NCBI RefSeq assembly: GCF_000350225.1
Contig: NW_005179194.1
Location: forward strand, 313,899-377,898
Source: Chondrus crispus
Taxonomy: Eukaryota > Rhodophyta > Florideophyceae > Gigartinales > Gigartinaceae
Reading direction: 5' to 3'
DNA: 64,000 nt
Part shown: positions 49,674 to 60,305 of the stretch, in pieces
Numbering within the stretch: position 1 is the first letter of the stretch
How the letters are laid out: the number at the start of each line of letters is the position of its first letter
The notes under the pieces: model-generated
The model's database searches: none
Told to the model about the DNA's origin: nothing
The model's input: only the letters and a program-made list of their open reading frames with translations
Position numbers and translations under genes: made by a program

Positions 49674-52645
49674 AGCCCGGTGCGAAGCCGATCTACCAAG
49701 CACCCTACCGAGCCGGACCCATCGCGCGCGAGAAGGAGAAGAAGGAAATCGACCGCATGCTGCACGCGGGAGTCATCGAACCGACATCGGCCGAGTGGGC
49801 GAGCCCCGTGGTCTTCGTCCCTAAAAAGGACGGGACCATGCGGTTCTGCGTGGACTATCGCAAGCTAAACGCCGTTACGGTTCGCGACTCCTACCCACTA
49901 CCGCGCATGGACGAATGTATCGACTCGCTCGGCGATGCCACTGTCTTTACCACGCTAGACTGTAATAGCGGGTATTGGCAGGTGGAGATCGCCGAGGAGG
50001 ACCGTGATAAAACGACGTTCGCGTCGCATTCGGGCCTCTACCGTTTTCTACGCATGCCGTTCGGTCTCAAAAACGCGCCCGCGACATTTCAACGAGCGGT
50101 CGACATCATCCTGTCCCGCGTGAAATGGGAGACCGCGTTGGTCTACCTCGATGACGTCATTGTCTACTCGCGAACCGTTACGGAACATATGGCACACGTG
50201 CGCGAGGTACTACGGCTTCTACATACCGCGGGCGTGTCGCTAAAATTGGCGAAGTGCGCGTTTTTCGACACCTCCGTAACCTATCTCGGGCACGTCATTC
50301 GTCCGGGACGGTTGGAGGTGGAGCGACGCAACGTCATCGCGATCGAGCGCGCGCGCGCGCCTACGAACCAAACGGAACTGCGATCCTTTCTCGGGATGTG
50401 CAACGTGTACCGGCGGTTTGTGCAAGGATTCGCGAAGATCGCCACGCCGCTGAATAAGAAGACCGGCAAGAATCAGCCCTACGAGTTCGAGATCTTAACC
50501 GATGCGGAATACGCGGCGTTTGAGGAATTGAAGCGGCGCCTCGTGTCGCCGCCAATCCTCGCGCTACCCCGCTACGGACGGAAATATACGCTGGACACCG
50601 ACGCGTGCGGACACCAAGTGGGTTGCGCCCTTCTACAGGAGCAACCCGATGGAGGTACTCGACCGATCGGATATTGGAGTCGTGCGTTGACCGACGCGGA
50701 GCGCAATTATACGACTACCGAAAAGGAATGCTTGGCCGTAGTGTGGAGCATCCTCACCCTACGGCCGTACCTATACGGAAGCGCGTTCAACCTTCGCACA
50801 GATCACGAGGCCCTACGCTGGGTCCTCAATTTAGCGGACAGTTCCGGTCGGCTCGCTCGCTGGCGCCTGCGCTTGGCGGAGTACGACTACGAGGTACAGT
50901 ACCGCCCAGGCGTCAAGCACCAACTCGCGGACGGCGTATCGCGCTTACGTACCGATGGAGGAGACACCGAACCGGTCGATGATGAGGTCCCGTGCTTCGC
51001 GGTCCAGTACGAAGAGGGCAGCGAGGCCCTCCTGGACAATGTGCACTGGGACCCGCCGCAAGACCGCCCGGACGGTTGTCACACGCTCGCGATAACTCCC
51101 GAGGAACGCGACGCTGCGTCCATCTCGGTTGAGGAATTTTTACGCGAACAAGCTGAGGACGCCTTCTGTCGCTTCGCCGCGGAAACCGTCGGGACGCCGA
51201 ACTCGAAGTTCGACATCGACCGCTACGGATTTCTCGTGAGGACGTCCCCGCTGGACGGGACCCTGCAGCGCGTGGTACCGACTCGGTTGCGCCCCCGGGT
51301 ACTGTACCTGGCACACCATCCGAGGTTGGCAGGTCACCCGGGAGCGACGCGTATGTACTACACCCTTCGCAGGGAGTACTACTGGCCACACATGGCCAGC
51401 GACGCGTTTTCGACCGTACGGAATTGCACCTCGTGTGCTGCGACCCGCGGGACGCTTGTCAAGAACCAAAAGGATCTCAAGCTGTTCCCAGCGGCGGGCC
51501 CCTTGGAGTTTGTCGCGATGGACCTCCTGGGGCCCCTGCCCAAGACCGCGCACGGAAACCAACACGTGTTGGTAATTACCGACCGGTTCTCCAAGCTAAC
51601 GCGCAGTATCCCGCTCCGGACCACAACCGCTTCGGTCGTCGCAAACGCGTTTTTAGACAACTGGGTCTACGTCTACGGAGCGCCGCGCTACGTACTAACC
51701 GACAATGGCCCCCAGTTCGCTGCGAAATTCTTCGACGCGGTATGCGCCCTCCTGGGGGTGCGGCATTATCTCACGACAGCCTACCACCCCCAGTCGAATG
51801 GGCAGACCGAACGGTTCAATCGCACGCTGGTGCAACGCCTCCGGCACTACGTGGAGGAGCACCAGCGCGATTGGGACGACTACGTGCAACCGCTGACCTT
51901 CGCGTACAATACGCAGGTCCACCGGTCGACGGAGACGACTCCGTTCGACCTGGTGTTAACGCGGCCACCGTCCGGTTTGATTCTCCCCGGTACTGTGCCG
52001 CAGGACGCGGGGACCCATCGAGAGGACCCGCGGACCCCGGTGCAGTACAAGCGCGCCACGCTGCGCAAGCTTCGCGACGCTCTCGACCGCGCTCGGACGA
52101 AATTATCCGCATCGCAAAAGCGGTACAAGGACGATTTTGACAAGAAGGTCCGCTTCCGTCCGGTCGTTGTGGCGGGCGATTTTGTCTACGTTGATCGCCC
52201 GCCCCGCCCGTTGACAAGCGTCGAGCGACGCACGCGTGCGCAAGGTACGACCGGAACGGACGAGCTCTCTGTCAAACTTCTACCAAAGACAGAGGGGCCG
52301 TTTCGCGTGCGCTCCGCTACGGACACCACGGTCCTCATCGAGCAGGACGGTGTGGAGAACCGCGTGAGCATCGACCGCGTCACAAAAATGCCACGCGGGC
52401 CGGGGGACACTGTCGCCTCGGCCATTCCATCCGCATCGGACGCGCAAACTACAACGCCCCGCGCGGAATACGTCGTTGACCGCATCGTCGGACACCGTAT
52501 GACCCGCGGCGGCACCGAGTACAAGGTTCGCTGGTACGGGTACGCCGCCTCCGACGATACCTACGAGCCCTCCGAGGGGCTCCCGCAACCTTTCATCGAC
52601 CGATATTGGCGTACGCACCAAGGACGGACAAGCGCGCTCGCGTAG
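49592..52645 (+). CDS. RT, RNase H, integrase and chromodomain of pol
   Basis: 1017 codons from the first ATG, but the frame is open upstream to the duplication and the true polyprotein begins earlier. RT: YRKLN, LDCNSGYWQV, then YLDD at 185-188. RNase H: LDTDACGHQVGCALL, and TEKECLAVVWS (about 345-460). Integrase: the H2C2 finger HPGATRMYY to CTSCAATRG (about 590-625), the catalytic core with MDLLGP and LTDNGPQF, and the final NGQTERFNRTL Glu. The C-terminus has a chromodomain (EYVVDRIVGHR, then YKVRWYGYAASDDTYEP, about 955-995), which classifies it as a chromovirus. No stop or frameshift within it. Confidence 0.93.
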   Translation: MDMLSEFKDMWSGHLGKIDATKHRIELKPGAKPIYQAPYRAGPIAREKEKKEIDRMLHAGVIEPTSAEWASPVVFVPKKDGTMRFCVDYRKLNAVTVRDSYPLPRMDECIDSLGDATVFTTLDCNSGYWQVEIAEEDRDKTTFASHSGLYRFLRMPFGLKNAPATFQRAVDIILSRVKWETALVYLDDVIVYSRTVTEHMAHVREVLRLLHTAGVSLKLAKCAFFDTSVTYLGHVIRPGRLEVERRNVIAIERARAPTNQTELRSFLGMCNVYRRFVQGFAKIATPLNKKTGKNQPYEFEILTDAEYAAFEELKRRLVSPPILALPRYGRKYTLDTDACGHQVGCALLQEQPDGGTRPIGYWSRALTDAERNYTTTEKECLAVVWSILTLRPYLYGSAFNLRTDHEALRWVLNLADSSGRLARWRLRLAEYDYEVQYRPGVKHQLADGVSRLRTDGGDTEPVDDEVPCFAVQYEEGSEALLDNVHWDPPQDRPDGCHTLAITPEERDAASISVEEFLREQAEDAFCRFAAETVGTPNSKFDIDRYGFLVRTSPLDGTLQRVVPTRLRPRVLYLAHHPRLAGHPGATRMYYTLRREYYWPHMASDAFSTVRNCTSCAATRGTLVKNQKDLKLFPAAGPLEFVAMDLLGPLPKTAHGNQHVLVITDRFSKLTRSIPLRTTTASVVANAFLDNWVYVYGAPRYVLTDNGPQFAAKFFDAVCALLGVRHYLTTAYHPQSNGQTERFNRTLVQRLRHYVEEHQRDWDDYVQPLTFAYNTQVHRSTETTPFDLVLTRPPSGLILPGTVPQDAGTHREDPRTPVQYKRATLRKLRDALDRARTKLSASQKRYKDDFDKKVRFRPVVVAGDFVYVDRPPRPLTSVERRTRAQGTTGTDELSVKLLPKTEGPFRVRSATDTTVLIEQDGVENRVSIDRVTKMPRGPGDTVASAIPSASDAQTTTPRAEYVVDRIVGHRMTRGGTEYKVRWYGYAASDDTYEPSEGLPQPFIDRYWRTHQGRTSALA

Positions 52646-52821
52646 CGCTTCTTCTGGCCTCGCATGGCCGAACCGCCAGGACGACCTCGCTCGCGCGCGT
52701 CGTGCACTACCGCCCGCACGTGCCAAAAGGAGAAGGCAAGGAACACCGCTAGTCGGCTCTGTTTACTGTGGGCGAAGCCCCTAATGGGCTACGCGAAAGG
52801 GGGCGACCAACGGGTCGGGGC

Positions 52822-55314
52822 TCAAGAACGACGCGTGCGCTTAGCCGGCGGAGCCGCCGCGGCATCTTCGGGCGCGGGGCGCGAGGCCCCGACCGTAGCG
52901 GCAGGCATCGGCGGCGCCGCGAGACGTTGGCTGACGACCGCGAGGATGTCCTGCACGCCGCGGAGCTTCTCGTGATGCTCGACGCGCTCACGCTCCGCCG
53001 CGGTGGAGGCCTCTCGGAGCGCCGCGACGGTCGTCTCCAGCTGCTTGGCTTGGTGCATCCACTCGCGCGCCTGCAGCAGCGCCTGCTCAACCGACGAAGG
53101 AACTGTTGCCCCCTCGAAGGAGCAAGCGTACTGCAGGGCAGTGAACGCGGCCTCCTCACGGAGGCGCTCCGGGGAAGACCGGCCGGACGGTTGTGGAACT
53201 GGAGGAGGCGGCATCGGAACGGGACGATGATCGCCTTCGGTACCGGTCACCACGCTGATGTGTGGGGGGCTTGAGGTGGGGGCCGAAATTCCCACGACAC
53301 CGGGGGGTTCTCTTAACCCCTTCGGCGAGTCGCTCTGGATCGAGGCCACGCGAGCGGACCCGCCGCGGGCCGGTACCGCGGTCTCGACGACGCTCCTCAC
53401 CGCACCGGTTCCCGCATCGCGCGGCGGCGCGATATCGGCATCGGCAAGCAAGCCGCCCGTGTCACCCGCGTCGACCGTGTCGACTGCGCCGTCCACGTCG
53501 ACCGCGACGGTCGCGTCCGCTGGACCGGGGGCCGCGCTGCCACCATCGGCACCGGTCTCTGCCTCGGCTCCGGCGGGCATCGGTAGGGTACACCGCTGGT
53601 TCCAGCTGAACCACGCGAAGTCCGGCCGGCCGCTCCAATCCATACCCTCGGTGAACGACAACAGCTGCGTCGCGTGCGCCGCGTCAAACGCCGTACCCTC
53701 GAGGATCTCCGCGATACCGACCGAGCGGATTAAATCGATGAGCCCCGCCGAGAGGCGGAAGAGCAGGCCGCGCTCACCGAACGGTTCCTCGCGCCGCGCG
53801 ATCAGCCGCGGGTCGGGACACTTCGTGAAGAACGGCAGTCCCTCGCGAGCGGCGTGCAAGAAGCACAGGAAGGCCAAGACAGCCCATTCGGAAAGCATGA
53901 TCGCGTGCACCAAGACGCGCGTTCGCTCCGTTTCCGCGGATTCCGATCGGCCGAGCGGCAACCAATGCGCCGCCACGTACGCCATGACGCTCGGCGTCGG
54001 TACGCACAGGTACTCCGGCGCCTCGAACGTCGACCAGTTCGGCGGGAGCGCGGGGTACAGGCCACGCCGCGCGGCGCTGGGCACCGAGAAAAACTCGGTG
54101 CTGTGCCACATGTGGAAGAAATCGTCCACCCGGCGCCAGCGCAGCCGACTCTCGCGCGCTGCGTCCTCACCCCACCGCGCTCGGTTCGCAACGCTGTACC
54201 AGCTGTCGAAAGGCCGCGGAAAGGCCACCAAGCGGACGTCGGGCGCGAGGCCCTCGTAGCGGCGATACCGACCAAAGAGGTTCAGCAGCGAGATGTGGTA
54301 CTTTTCCTCGCCCTCGCAGCGGACGTAGAGCAAGTCACTGCCCGCCGCGGCCGGCGTCCGACACGGAGCGTGACGCCACCGCGCCTTCCACGCGCCGGCG
54401 CGGTTCTCTTGCGCCACGGCACCGCGTCCGGACGGAGTCTTGATCGCGCGCACCATCGGAATGGCCGCGAACCTCGCCGCGTCCAGCAAGTTCCGCTGAA
54501 CGTACTCCTCGACCGTAAGCGGAGGCTTGCGGCCCGCAGCGCGTCGGCGTGCGCGCCGGCGGCGGTGGTCCATCGAGGACCCGGGCCACAGCGACCGTAC
54601 GGAACCAACGCCGCTGCGCAGCCAGCCCGGGGTACTCGGGGCGGTGAATACCCGCCCCAGCGACGTTGTCGCTCCCCGTCCGGCCGGCGCAAGCGCTACG
54701 CTACTCGACGGCGCCGGCGCCGCGTACGGCGCCTCGGAAGCGGCCCTTGTGAGCGCCGTACCCGCAGCGGGCAGCGGCGACATGGGAGGCGGCGGCAGCT
54801 CCACGGGGAGCTCCGGGTCCGCCTCGACCATTCTTGGAGCCACGCCCACGAGGGGCAGCGGCGGGGACTGTGTTGCTTGGGCGCCCGGCGGTGGCGGAGC
54901 GACCGGTACGGGCGAATCAGTTGGCGCTTGCGCGGGCACCGCCACTCCAGGGGGCGGGTGCAGGCCGTCGCGAAGGCGTCGCCGCGGTTGGAAGGTGGGA
55001 CCGACCGGCGTCGCTGCCGGAGCCCGAGGCGGGCTCAACGGCTGCCTGTACGCGCGCACAGCCGGCGTGTCGCGATGACCGTCCATCGGTTGGTTGAAGA
55101 GCTGCTGTAGGGGAATGTCGTCGTCGCTGTCGGAGGAGGTTTCGGAGTTCGCAGGGGAGTGCTGGGGAAGAGTTGGGGGGTCAGTGTGGATCGCGTGGGG
55201 AGAATCGGAAGACGCGCTCTCCGAATCGGTCGAACTCGCGGCGTTATATACCGCCAGCTCGCTGACGAGCCAGGGGGCATGATCGTCCACGCGGAGGGGC
55301 TTCTGTTCCCGCAT
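52822..55314 (-). CDS. antisense ORF between pol and 3' LTR
   Basis: 830 codons from the ATG at 55314, uninterrupted, on the strand opposite to gag-pol. An upstream extension (55314-55629) is open but runs into the LTR. The N-terminal half is acidic then Pro/Ser/Ala-rich. A compact domain lies at about 275-535, rich in Trp, Phe and Tyr (EEKYHISLLNLFGRYRRYEG, RVDDFFHMWHSTEFFS, AIMLSEWAVLAFLCFLHAA), probably folded. The C-terminus has a coiled-coil stretch (EWMHQAKQLETTVAALREA) and a basic KRTRR end like a nuclear signal. The domain resembles nothing I can name. Its promoter would have to lie in the 3' LTR read in reverse. Sense-strand frames here are shorter and lack such order. Confidence 0.65.
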   Translation of the reverse strand: MREQKPLRVDDHAPWLVSELAVYNAASSTDSESASSDSPHAIHTDPPTLPQHSPANSETSSDSDDDIPLQQLFNQPMDGHRDTPAVRAYRQPLSPPRAPAATPVGPTFQPRRRLRDGLHPPPGVAVPAQAPTDSPVPVAPPPPGAQATQSPPLPLVGVAPRMVEADPELPVELPPPPMSPLPAAGTALTRAASEAPYAAPAPSSSVALAPAGRGATTSLGRVFTAPSTPGWLRSGVGSVRSLWPGSSMDHRRRRARRRAAGRKPPLTVEEYVQRNLLDAARFAAIPMVRAIKTPSGRGAVAQENRAGAWKARWRHAPCRTPAAAGSDLLYVRCEGEEKYHISLLNLFGRYRRYEGLAPDVRLVAFPRPFDSWYSVANRARWGEDAARESRLRWRRVDDFFHMWHSTEFFSVPSAARRGLYPALPPNWSTFEAPEYLCVPTPSVMAYVAAHWLPLGRSESAETERTRVLVHAIMLSEWAVLAFLCFLHAAREGLPFFTKCPDPRLIARREEPFGERGLLFRLSAGLIDLIRSVGIAEILEGTAFDAAHATQLLSFTEGMDWSGRPDFAWFSWNQRCTLPMPAGAEAETGADGGSAAPGPADATVAVDVDGAVDTVDAGDTGGLLADADIAPPRDAGTGAVRSVVETAVPARGGSARVASIQSDSPKGLREPPGVVGISAPTSSPPHISVVTGTEGDHRPVPMPPPPVPQPSGRSSPERLREEAAFTALQYACSFEGATVPSSVEQALLQAREWMHQAKQLETTVAALREASTAAERERVEHHEKLRGVQDILAVVSQRLAAPPMPAATVGASRPAPEDAAAAPPAKRTRRS

Positions 55315-55385
55315 CGTGCGCGATAGAAGGAAACGTCCGGAACGGACCCGCGCGCTCGAGTAGAGGGTCGCTACGGGGACGTAGC

Positions 55386-55405
55386 GAAAGCTAAGGGGGG
55401 AGGTC
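55386..55405 (+). promoter_or_regulatory. polypurine tract
   Basis: GAAAGCTAAGGGGGGAGGTC lies directly before the 3' LTR, as the plus-strand primer site would. Confidence 0.65.
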
Positions 55406-56024
55406 TGTAGTATAATGACCGGCGCGAGCGCGCGGAGGTCATCGGACGGCCGTATACGGTATACACGTGGGCGGCTGTGCCCACGTGTAGCGAGCGCGCG
55501 CGCATGCCGAGCGGTCGTAATCTGGCGTACGTGTACGTAGCACACGTGTCGTCCGTGCGGTAGTCTGTAAGCAACACGCGTGTACAGTGGTGCACACGTG
55601 TAGTAGCAGCGGCCGTGCGGTAGTAGCAATTATGGCGCTAGTTTTTTAATTGTGTACAGTACCCGGCACGCACTAGGCGGCAGGTACTGTACTACTGTAC
55701 TGGGACAGGTGTCCGAGGCGTCCCCCTGCGGGGTTAAGACCTGGCACCCGTCCCCACCAGTAAACGGGGGCAAGCTCGCCCCCGTCCCTTTTGCGCCTAC
55801 GTACGTCCGTTTCGGTTGTCCGCCGCGCGCGCTGGCTTCTAACCCGTTACCGGTCGCTCCCGTTTACGCACCACGGGGCGACTGCGCGTAACCGGCCAGT
55901 GAGCCACTCCCTTTTCGCGAGCTCGTCCGATCGGTTCAATTGGCGCGTCGCGCCGGCGCCGCGTGCTCCCTCGCTAAAGCCTCCGCCTCTCACCCAACCC
56001 AGGGCGGAGAGGAGTTATCCCACA
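55406..56024 (+). repeat. 3' LTR of the gypsy element (619 bp)
   Basis: Starts TGTAGTATAA and ends TTATCCCACA, like the 5' LTR. It lacks about 50 bases of U3 repeat and has scattered changes. The hairpin around ACACGTGGGC is kept at 55463-55488. Confidence 0.92.
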
Positions 56025-58096
56025 ACCAGCACAGTGACCCATGCATGCATGCACCAGCAGCCTTCTCAGCCAAAACCACACAGCACCACAAAACGAGCCC
56101 TCGCAGCACTACCAAAGTGCCAAATGGCCAACACACGCCGACACAAACAACAAAAAAGGCACAGACCAGCAAACAGGCAAACAACACGAAACATACCAGA
56201 CGCACGACAACAACGAGACCGATAGCAACTCACAAAGGCAGGACACCACAAAGGAAGAAACCAATCCACGACAACAGAAAGCCACAGCTCCACACCAAAC
56301 CAGCAAAAGGCAAGACAAGGCCGAGCAAGAAAACGCGACCAAGAGCCATCCCTCATACAGTAGACAGAACAACCGCACCACCCAAAACGCTGAAACAGGC
56401 AAGGCGTTACCCGGATGCCCCACAGTGGGCAATTGCCCATAATGCGGAGCTGGACCAAACCGACGCAATGAATGCGATCGACTGGTCAGCACAGACCCAC
56501 CCGAGCAAGAAAAGAACGATCATAGCGACCACGATTACATATAGATACAAACACGGTAGTGACACAACAGACACCACACGCAAAGCCCGGTGCTCGGTCA
56601 GAGGAGATTGAATGAAGGCCAACGTGCACTATGACCCAAATAAAATCGCGACATACATGGCCGACCGCACAACGATCCGAACATTCTTCGCGCTCGCAGC
56701 CTCCCGAAACATGGCCATAGAGCAATTTGACATAACAGGAGCATACCTCCACGAAAAATATCAACACACGCACAAAGTATATGTGTGGCAACCGCAACGA
56801 TTCGACGGCTCGTACAAACACACGAGCACCCATGGCGAGCTCAAAGGCAACCTCTATGGCACCCCCGCAGCGGCAAACATCTACAGCAGAGAACTTCACC
56901 GGCACCTCAGGAGACATGGATACCAGCAGATGAAAGCAGACACCTCCCTTTTCATAAAAAAACGCAAAGGAATCATCCTCGTCGGGATAAGTATGGACGA
57001 TTTTCTGCCCATCGCCTCCAACACAGCCCTGGTCGGTGACCTGTACAAAACCCTGCAACAAAAGTACACGGTCAAAAGACTGGGCAGGCCAACCAAGTAT
57101 CTCAACTGGACCGTACAATACGAGAAGGAGGGGATCCACCTCTCACAGCAGGGTCACATCGACAGCGTCGTCGCGCTCATGTCACAACAGGACAGCAACC
57201 CGAAGCGCACACCTTAACTCGACGGCATCAACATGGATCCGCCAGCCGACAACGAACCCATGAGAGAATACATCGCTGATATCTACGGCAAAGCAGTAGG
57301 GGAAATCCGCTACATAGCGGACAGCACACGACCAGACATCGCATTCGCAACAATGGCCCTGGCACGAGCCCAGAAGAAGCCCACACAACGCCATTGGCAA
57401 CTAGCACAACGGCTAGTACAGTACTTGCAATCGACGAGAAGAGAGGGGATATTGATGAAATCGGCAAGCCAGCCGAGCGTCCAAATCTACGCGTACTCGG
57501 ACGCAGACTACGCCAACGACCAGAAGTCCAGAAAGTCCATAACAGGCTGCCTCACGCTGGTCAACGGCTCGCCCGTGCAGTGGCTCGCGAAACAGCAACC
57601 TGTAGTAGCGAAGAGCACGTGCGAGGCAGAGTATATCGCAGCAGCAGAAGCGGCCACACTCACAATATGGCTGCACCAACTGCTCCAAGAAACCACACTG
57701 CCCACCGCCTGCCCCAACCTCCACGTCGACAATACGGCCGCCGTGCAGATGGCGAAAAACATTGTAGCAACACGCAGACGCAAGTGTATCGACGTAAGAT
57801 ACCACTACTTGCACGATCTCGTGCAAAAAGGGGAACTAACAATTCTGCGCATACCAACAACGGACCAATATGCAGATATATTCACGAAACCCCTCAAGGT
57901 GACGCTATACACAACCCACAAAGACAATGTTCAAGTACAGCCAGCGCCAACACGTGCACACCAACCCTCGCGTCGGGGGGAGTGTTGTTCCATCCAGAAA
58001 CCACATCAGACGCTCAGCCAGCGTGCACGCAAGACCAAACAAAAAGAACCGCACATGGTTCCATCCAGAGCCAAGTCAGTAGTGCACCCACGATAA
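56025..58096 (+). pseudogene. Ty1/copia pol fragment (RT and RNase H), truncated and with stops
   Basis: One reading frame with two in-frame stops: TGA at 56609-56611 and TAA at 57215-57217. It begins in a Lys/Thr/Gln-rich linker (the integrase-RT spacer of copia elements); the 5' part is absent, cut at the gypsy LTR edge. RT: KQARRYPDAPQWAIAH, AIEQFDITGAYLHE, and the catalytic box as SMDDF rather than YVDD. RNase H: IYAYSDADYANDQKSRKS, then STCEAEYIAAAEA and VDNTAAVQM. The C-terminal text includes DIFTKPLK, the usual copia ending. The stops and the changed box mean it is dead. Confidence 0.9.
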
Positions 58097-58195
58097 GGCG
58101 CAGCCAGTAAGGCACACCACTCACTTTGACAATAAAGTCACCGCCGTCCCCCCAGCCCTCTCGGGATCGGGGGTATCGGTGTTCCTGGAACCACA
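57983..58195 (+). repeat. 3' LTR of the copia element (213 bp)
   Basis: Preceded by a polypurine tract (TCGGGGGGAG at 57973-57982). Starts TGTTGTTCCA and ends TGGAACCACA, which are near inverted copies of each other. It contains AATAAA near 58131. No 5' partner is in the window. Confidence 0.75.
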
Positions 58196-59699
58196 CATTG
58201 CACACCGCTGCGCTGCGGGCTGCGGATGACGACCACGACCGCATGCTTCAGAGGCACTGCGCCGTGCCAAATGAGCCCTTTTTAAAGCCTATCACCAACA
58301 AGCGCGCCAGAAGCGACATCAAACGCTCATCTCGGAGCATTTTGTGGCCGGTGGGCCGTGACCTGTGGATAAACCTCCATTAGTTCGAGCTGTCAGTAGT
58401 GCGTATCTATAGCTTATGGTACGAGGGTGCACTATTGAGGGGTACCTACTGTAAATCAAAGTCCTCAAGTACGGTATGATACGGTATGCCCTAACAGTGT
58501 AAGACCGTTATGCTCGAGTACTGTGCAGTTGTCGCAAGTCCGGAGACACTACCAATGAGCGTAGAGCCATGCACGCACATTCTGTAAGTGCCAATACGGG
58601 AAACTGCAGGGGTGAACGAGCGTTGTTGAGTGGGGTAGAAGGGGCAGAAGAGGGACACCCCACCCTTACGGCGCCTTCAAGCAGGCCAACCCATGGCCAC
58701 ACCACCCCTGACGGCGCCTCAAAGCGGGCCGCCCCCACGCACCCCACGCACCCCACGCGCCACCCCACCCCTGACGGGTCTGAGCTCTGTTGTAAATAAA
58801 GAGGGTAGTGCTGGCACCAGCTGTATACAGCTTGCATACATATGCTAGGCCGAAACACTGGCTTATCATAGAATAAACTGCTCCTTTATGCCTTTACTCA
58901 ACATGCGTTGTGAACTTTGGATTTCCTGGAATCATATAATTCTCCATCTGCCGCAAAATATGTCTTGGAGCTCGCTTCACCACTCTGGCGAAGAGCATCG
59001 CCTGAAGACTTCAATGGATACGCATCGATGATTTCGAAATATGAGCCCTTTGCAAACATGCAGCACGGAAGGTTGCTCAACAGCGTTACTGGCCCTTCTC
59101 AGAATGAATCAATTTCATAGCTCCAACTGATCAGCCAACCAAATTTGTCATGAGATTATCTATTTTCTCTTCCCCTTCCCCCTGAGGCCCATTCGAAATT
59201 GAATGTTCCGAAATATTTCTGGAACCATCGCTGTGAGGACCCAATAGATTCAAAGTGCTCGTGTAACTTCTGTAGCTGTGACTTGGCAATTTTGACTGCG
59301 TCTCTCTTGATAGGAATCCTCTTGCGACATCCGTCCCCCTTTCCCGCCAAACCACTGTGTGCGCTCATTACCGAAACACTACAATATACATTTAATGCTG
59401 TGGCACGCACAGTGTCGTCATGCGCATATCGGTTCGCACAGAAAGACCTGAGGCTTATGTACTCAGCCAATTTCTCCCACCCCAATCTTCGGGGCTTTCG
59501 TCGCATGAAGCCTTGCAAATTGGCCAAGTAATCCGACGTCTCACCACCACTTTCCTACCTTTTCGGTCACTCCCAAAACTACGCCATTGTTCGTAGCAGG
59601 TTCGTATCTGTTATTTCATTGCACAACTCTGAAGAAGGTGCCCCTAATCTCGACATAGTCCAAAGTCGCGCGATGAGAGCGTTCCGCAACTGACATTCC
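58196..59699. other. intergenic stretch with short repeats
   Basis: Contains a C-rich tandem repeat at about 58660-58785 (units of about 55 bases, CACCCCTGACGGCGCC, and CCCCACGCA microunits). A minus-strand frame of 116 codons at 59156-59506 (ATG, MRRKPRRLGW) has protein-like composition but no known family, so I give it low weight. A short plus-strand frame at 58917-59120 opens with TTG and is not accepted. Confidence 0.4.
59156..59506 (-). CDS. unknown 116-codon frame
   Basis: Starts at an ATG. Basic, with two Cys and a helical middle (IAKSQLQKLHEHFES). It lies between a copia element and a helicase relic, so it may be part of a mobile element. No family is recognised. Confidence 0.25.
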   Translation of the reverse strand: MRRKPRRLGWEKLAEYISLRSFCANRYAHDDTVRATALNVYCSVSVMSAHSGLAGKGDGCRKRIPIKRDAVKIAKSQLQKLHEHFESIGSSQRWFQKYFGTFNFEWASGGRGRENR

Positions 59700-60305
59700 A
59701 TGGAAATTCTTGGCGGTGCCGGTAGTGGGAAGAATTTCCTTCTGCGTCATATTCTGAAAGAAGCTTCGTACAGCCGAGGACCGGCACCATACGTTGTTGC
59801 ATGTGCGTATTCCAACCGCGCTGCATCCGTGCTAAACGGGACCACAATTCATTCATAATTCGCAGCACCTGCCCACTGGACCTTTCAGGAGGAAACTTTG
59901 CTCTCTTTCGTGTCCAAGAAACCCAGTATCCTGCAAAGTCTTTTGGACCTCCGTGTCTTGGTAATAGACGAAATCTTGCACATGACATGCGGCATGTTGG
60001 ACTCCATTGATGGCGTGTTGCGAGAGTTGGCAGTTCCAAGCGAAAAGGCATCGCTACCCTTTGGTGGTAGACAAGTCGTCCTAGCTGGAGATCCCTTCCA
60101 GCTTGAAGCCATTCCACAAAGACTCGCAACCGCAGAGGAAAATCGACAAGCGTATTACTCTCGACCATGGTTCCTCTGCTTCGGAGGTTTTGGGACAGGC
60201 GTCGTAGTGAACCTATCCAGGAACCACAGGCAATGCGGCGATTCTCATTTTTTCAGTCTGTTAAGCAGGTTGCGTCACGGAAAAGCTAGTTTGGGAGACC
60301 TGTAG
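59700..60305 (+). pseudogene. PIF1-like helicase fragment with in-frame TAA
   Basis: One frame from the ATG at 59700 with a TAA at 59856-59858. Before the stop: Walker A GGAGSGKNFLL and the NGTTIHS motif. After it: Walker B VLVIDEILHMT, motif III GGRQVVLAGDPFQLEAIP, and LSRNHRQ. These are PIF1 family motifs, as found in Helitron proteins and in nuclear PIF1. The remaining C-terminal motifs are missing because an LTR starts at 60301. Helitron origin is a guess; no Rep domain is in view. Confidence 0.8.

Larger units (their letters stand above)
45006..56024 (+). mobile_element. Ty3/gypsy chromovirus-like LTR retrotransposon, 11.0 kb
   Basis: Bounded by two TG...CA LTRs that start TGTAGTATAA and end TTATCCCACA. 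The order is LTR, primer-binding site, gag, protease, RT, RNase H, integrase, chromodomain, a 2.7-kb extra region with an antisense frame, a polypurine tract, LTR. The flanks (AGAAT before, ACCAG after) do not form a target duplication. A piggyBac fragment abuts the left edge and a copia fragment the right edge. Both gag and pol are broken by short tandem duplications, so this copy is not autonomous. Confidence 0.92.

Noticed and set aside
53258..55110. Two plus-strand frames (333 and 418 codons) opposite the antisense ORF
   Set aside because: They are shorter, shift between frames and have Arg/Pro/Gly-biased shadow composition. The minus-strand frame is longer and has ordered domains.
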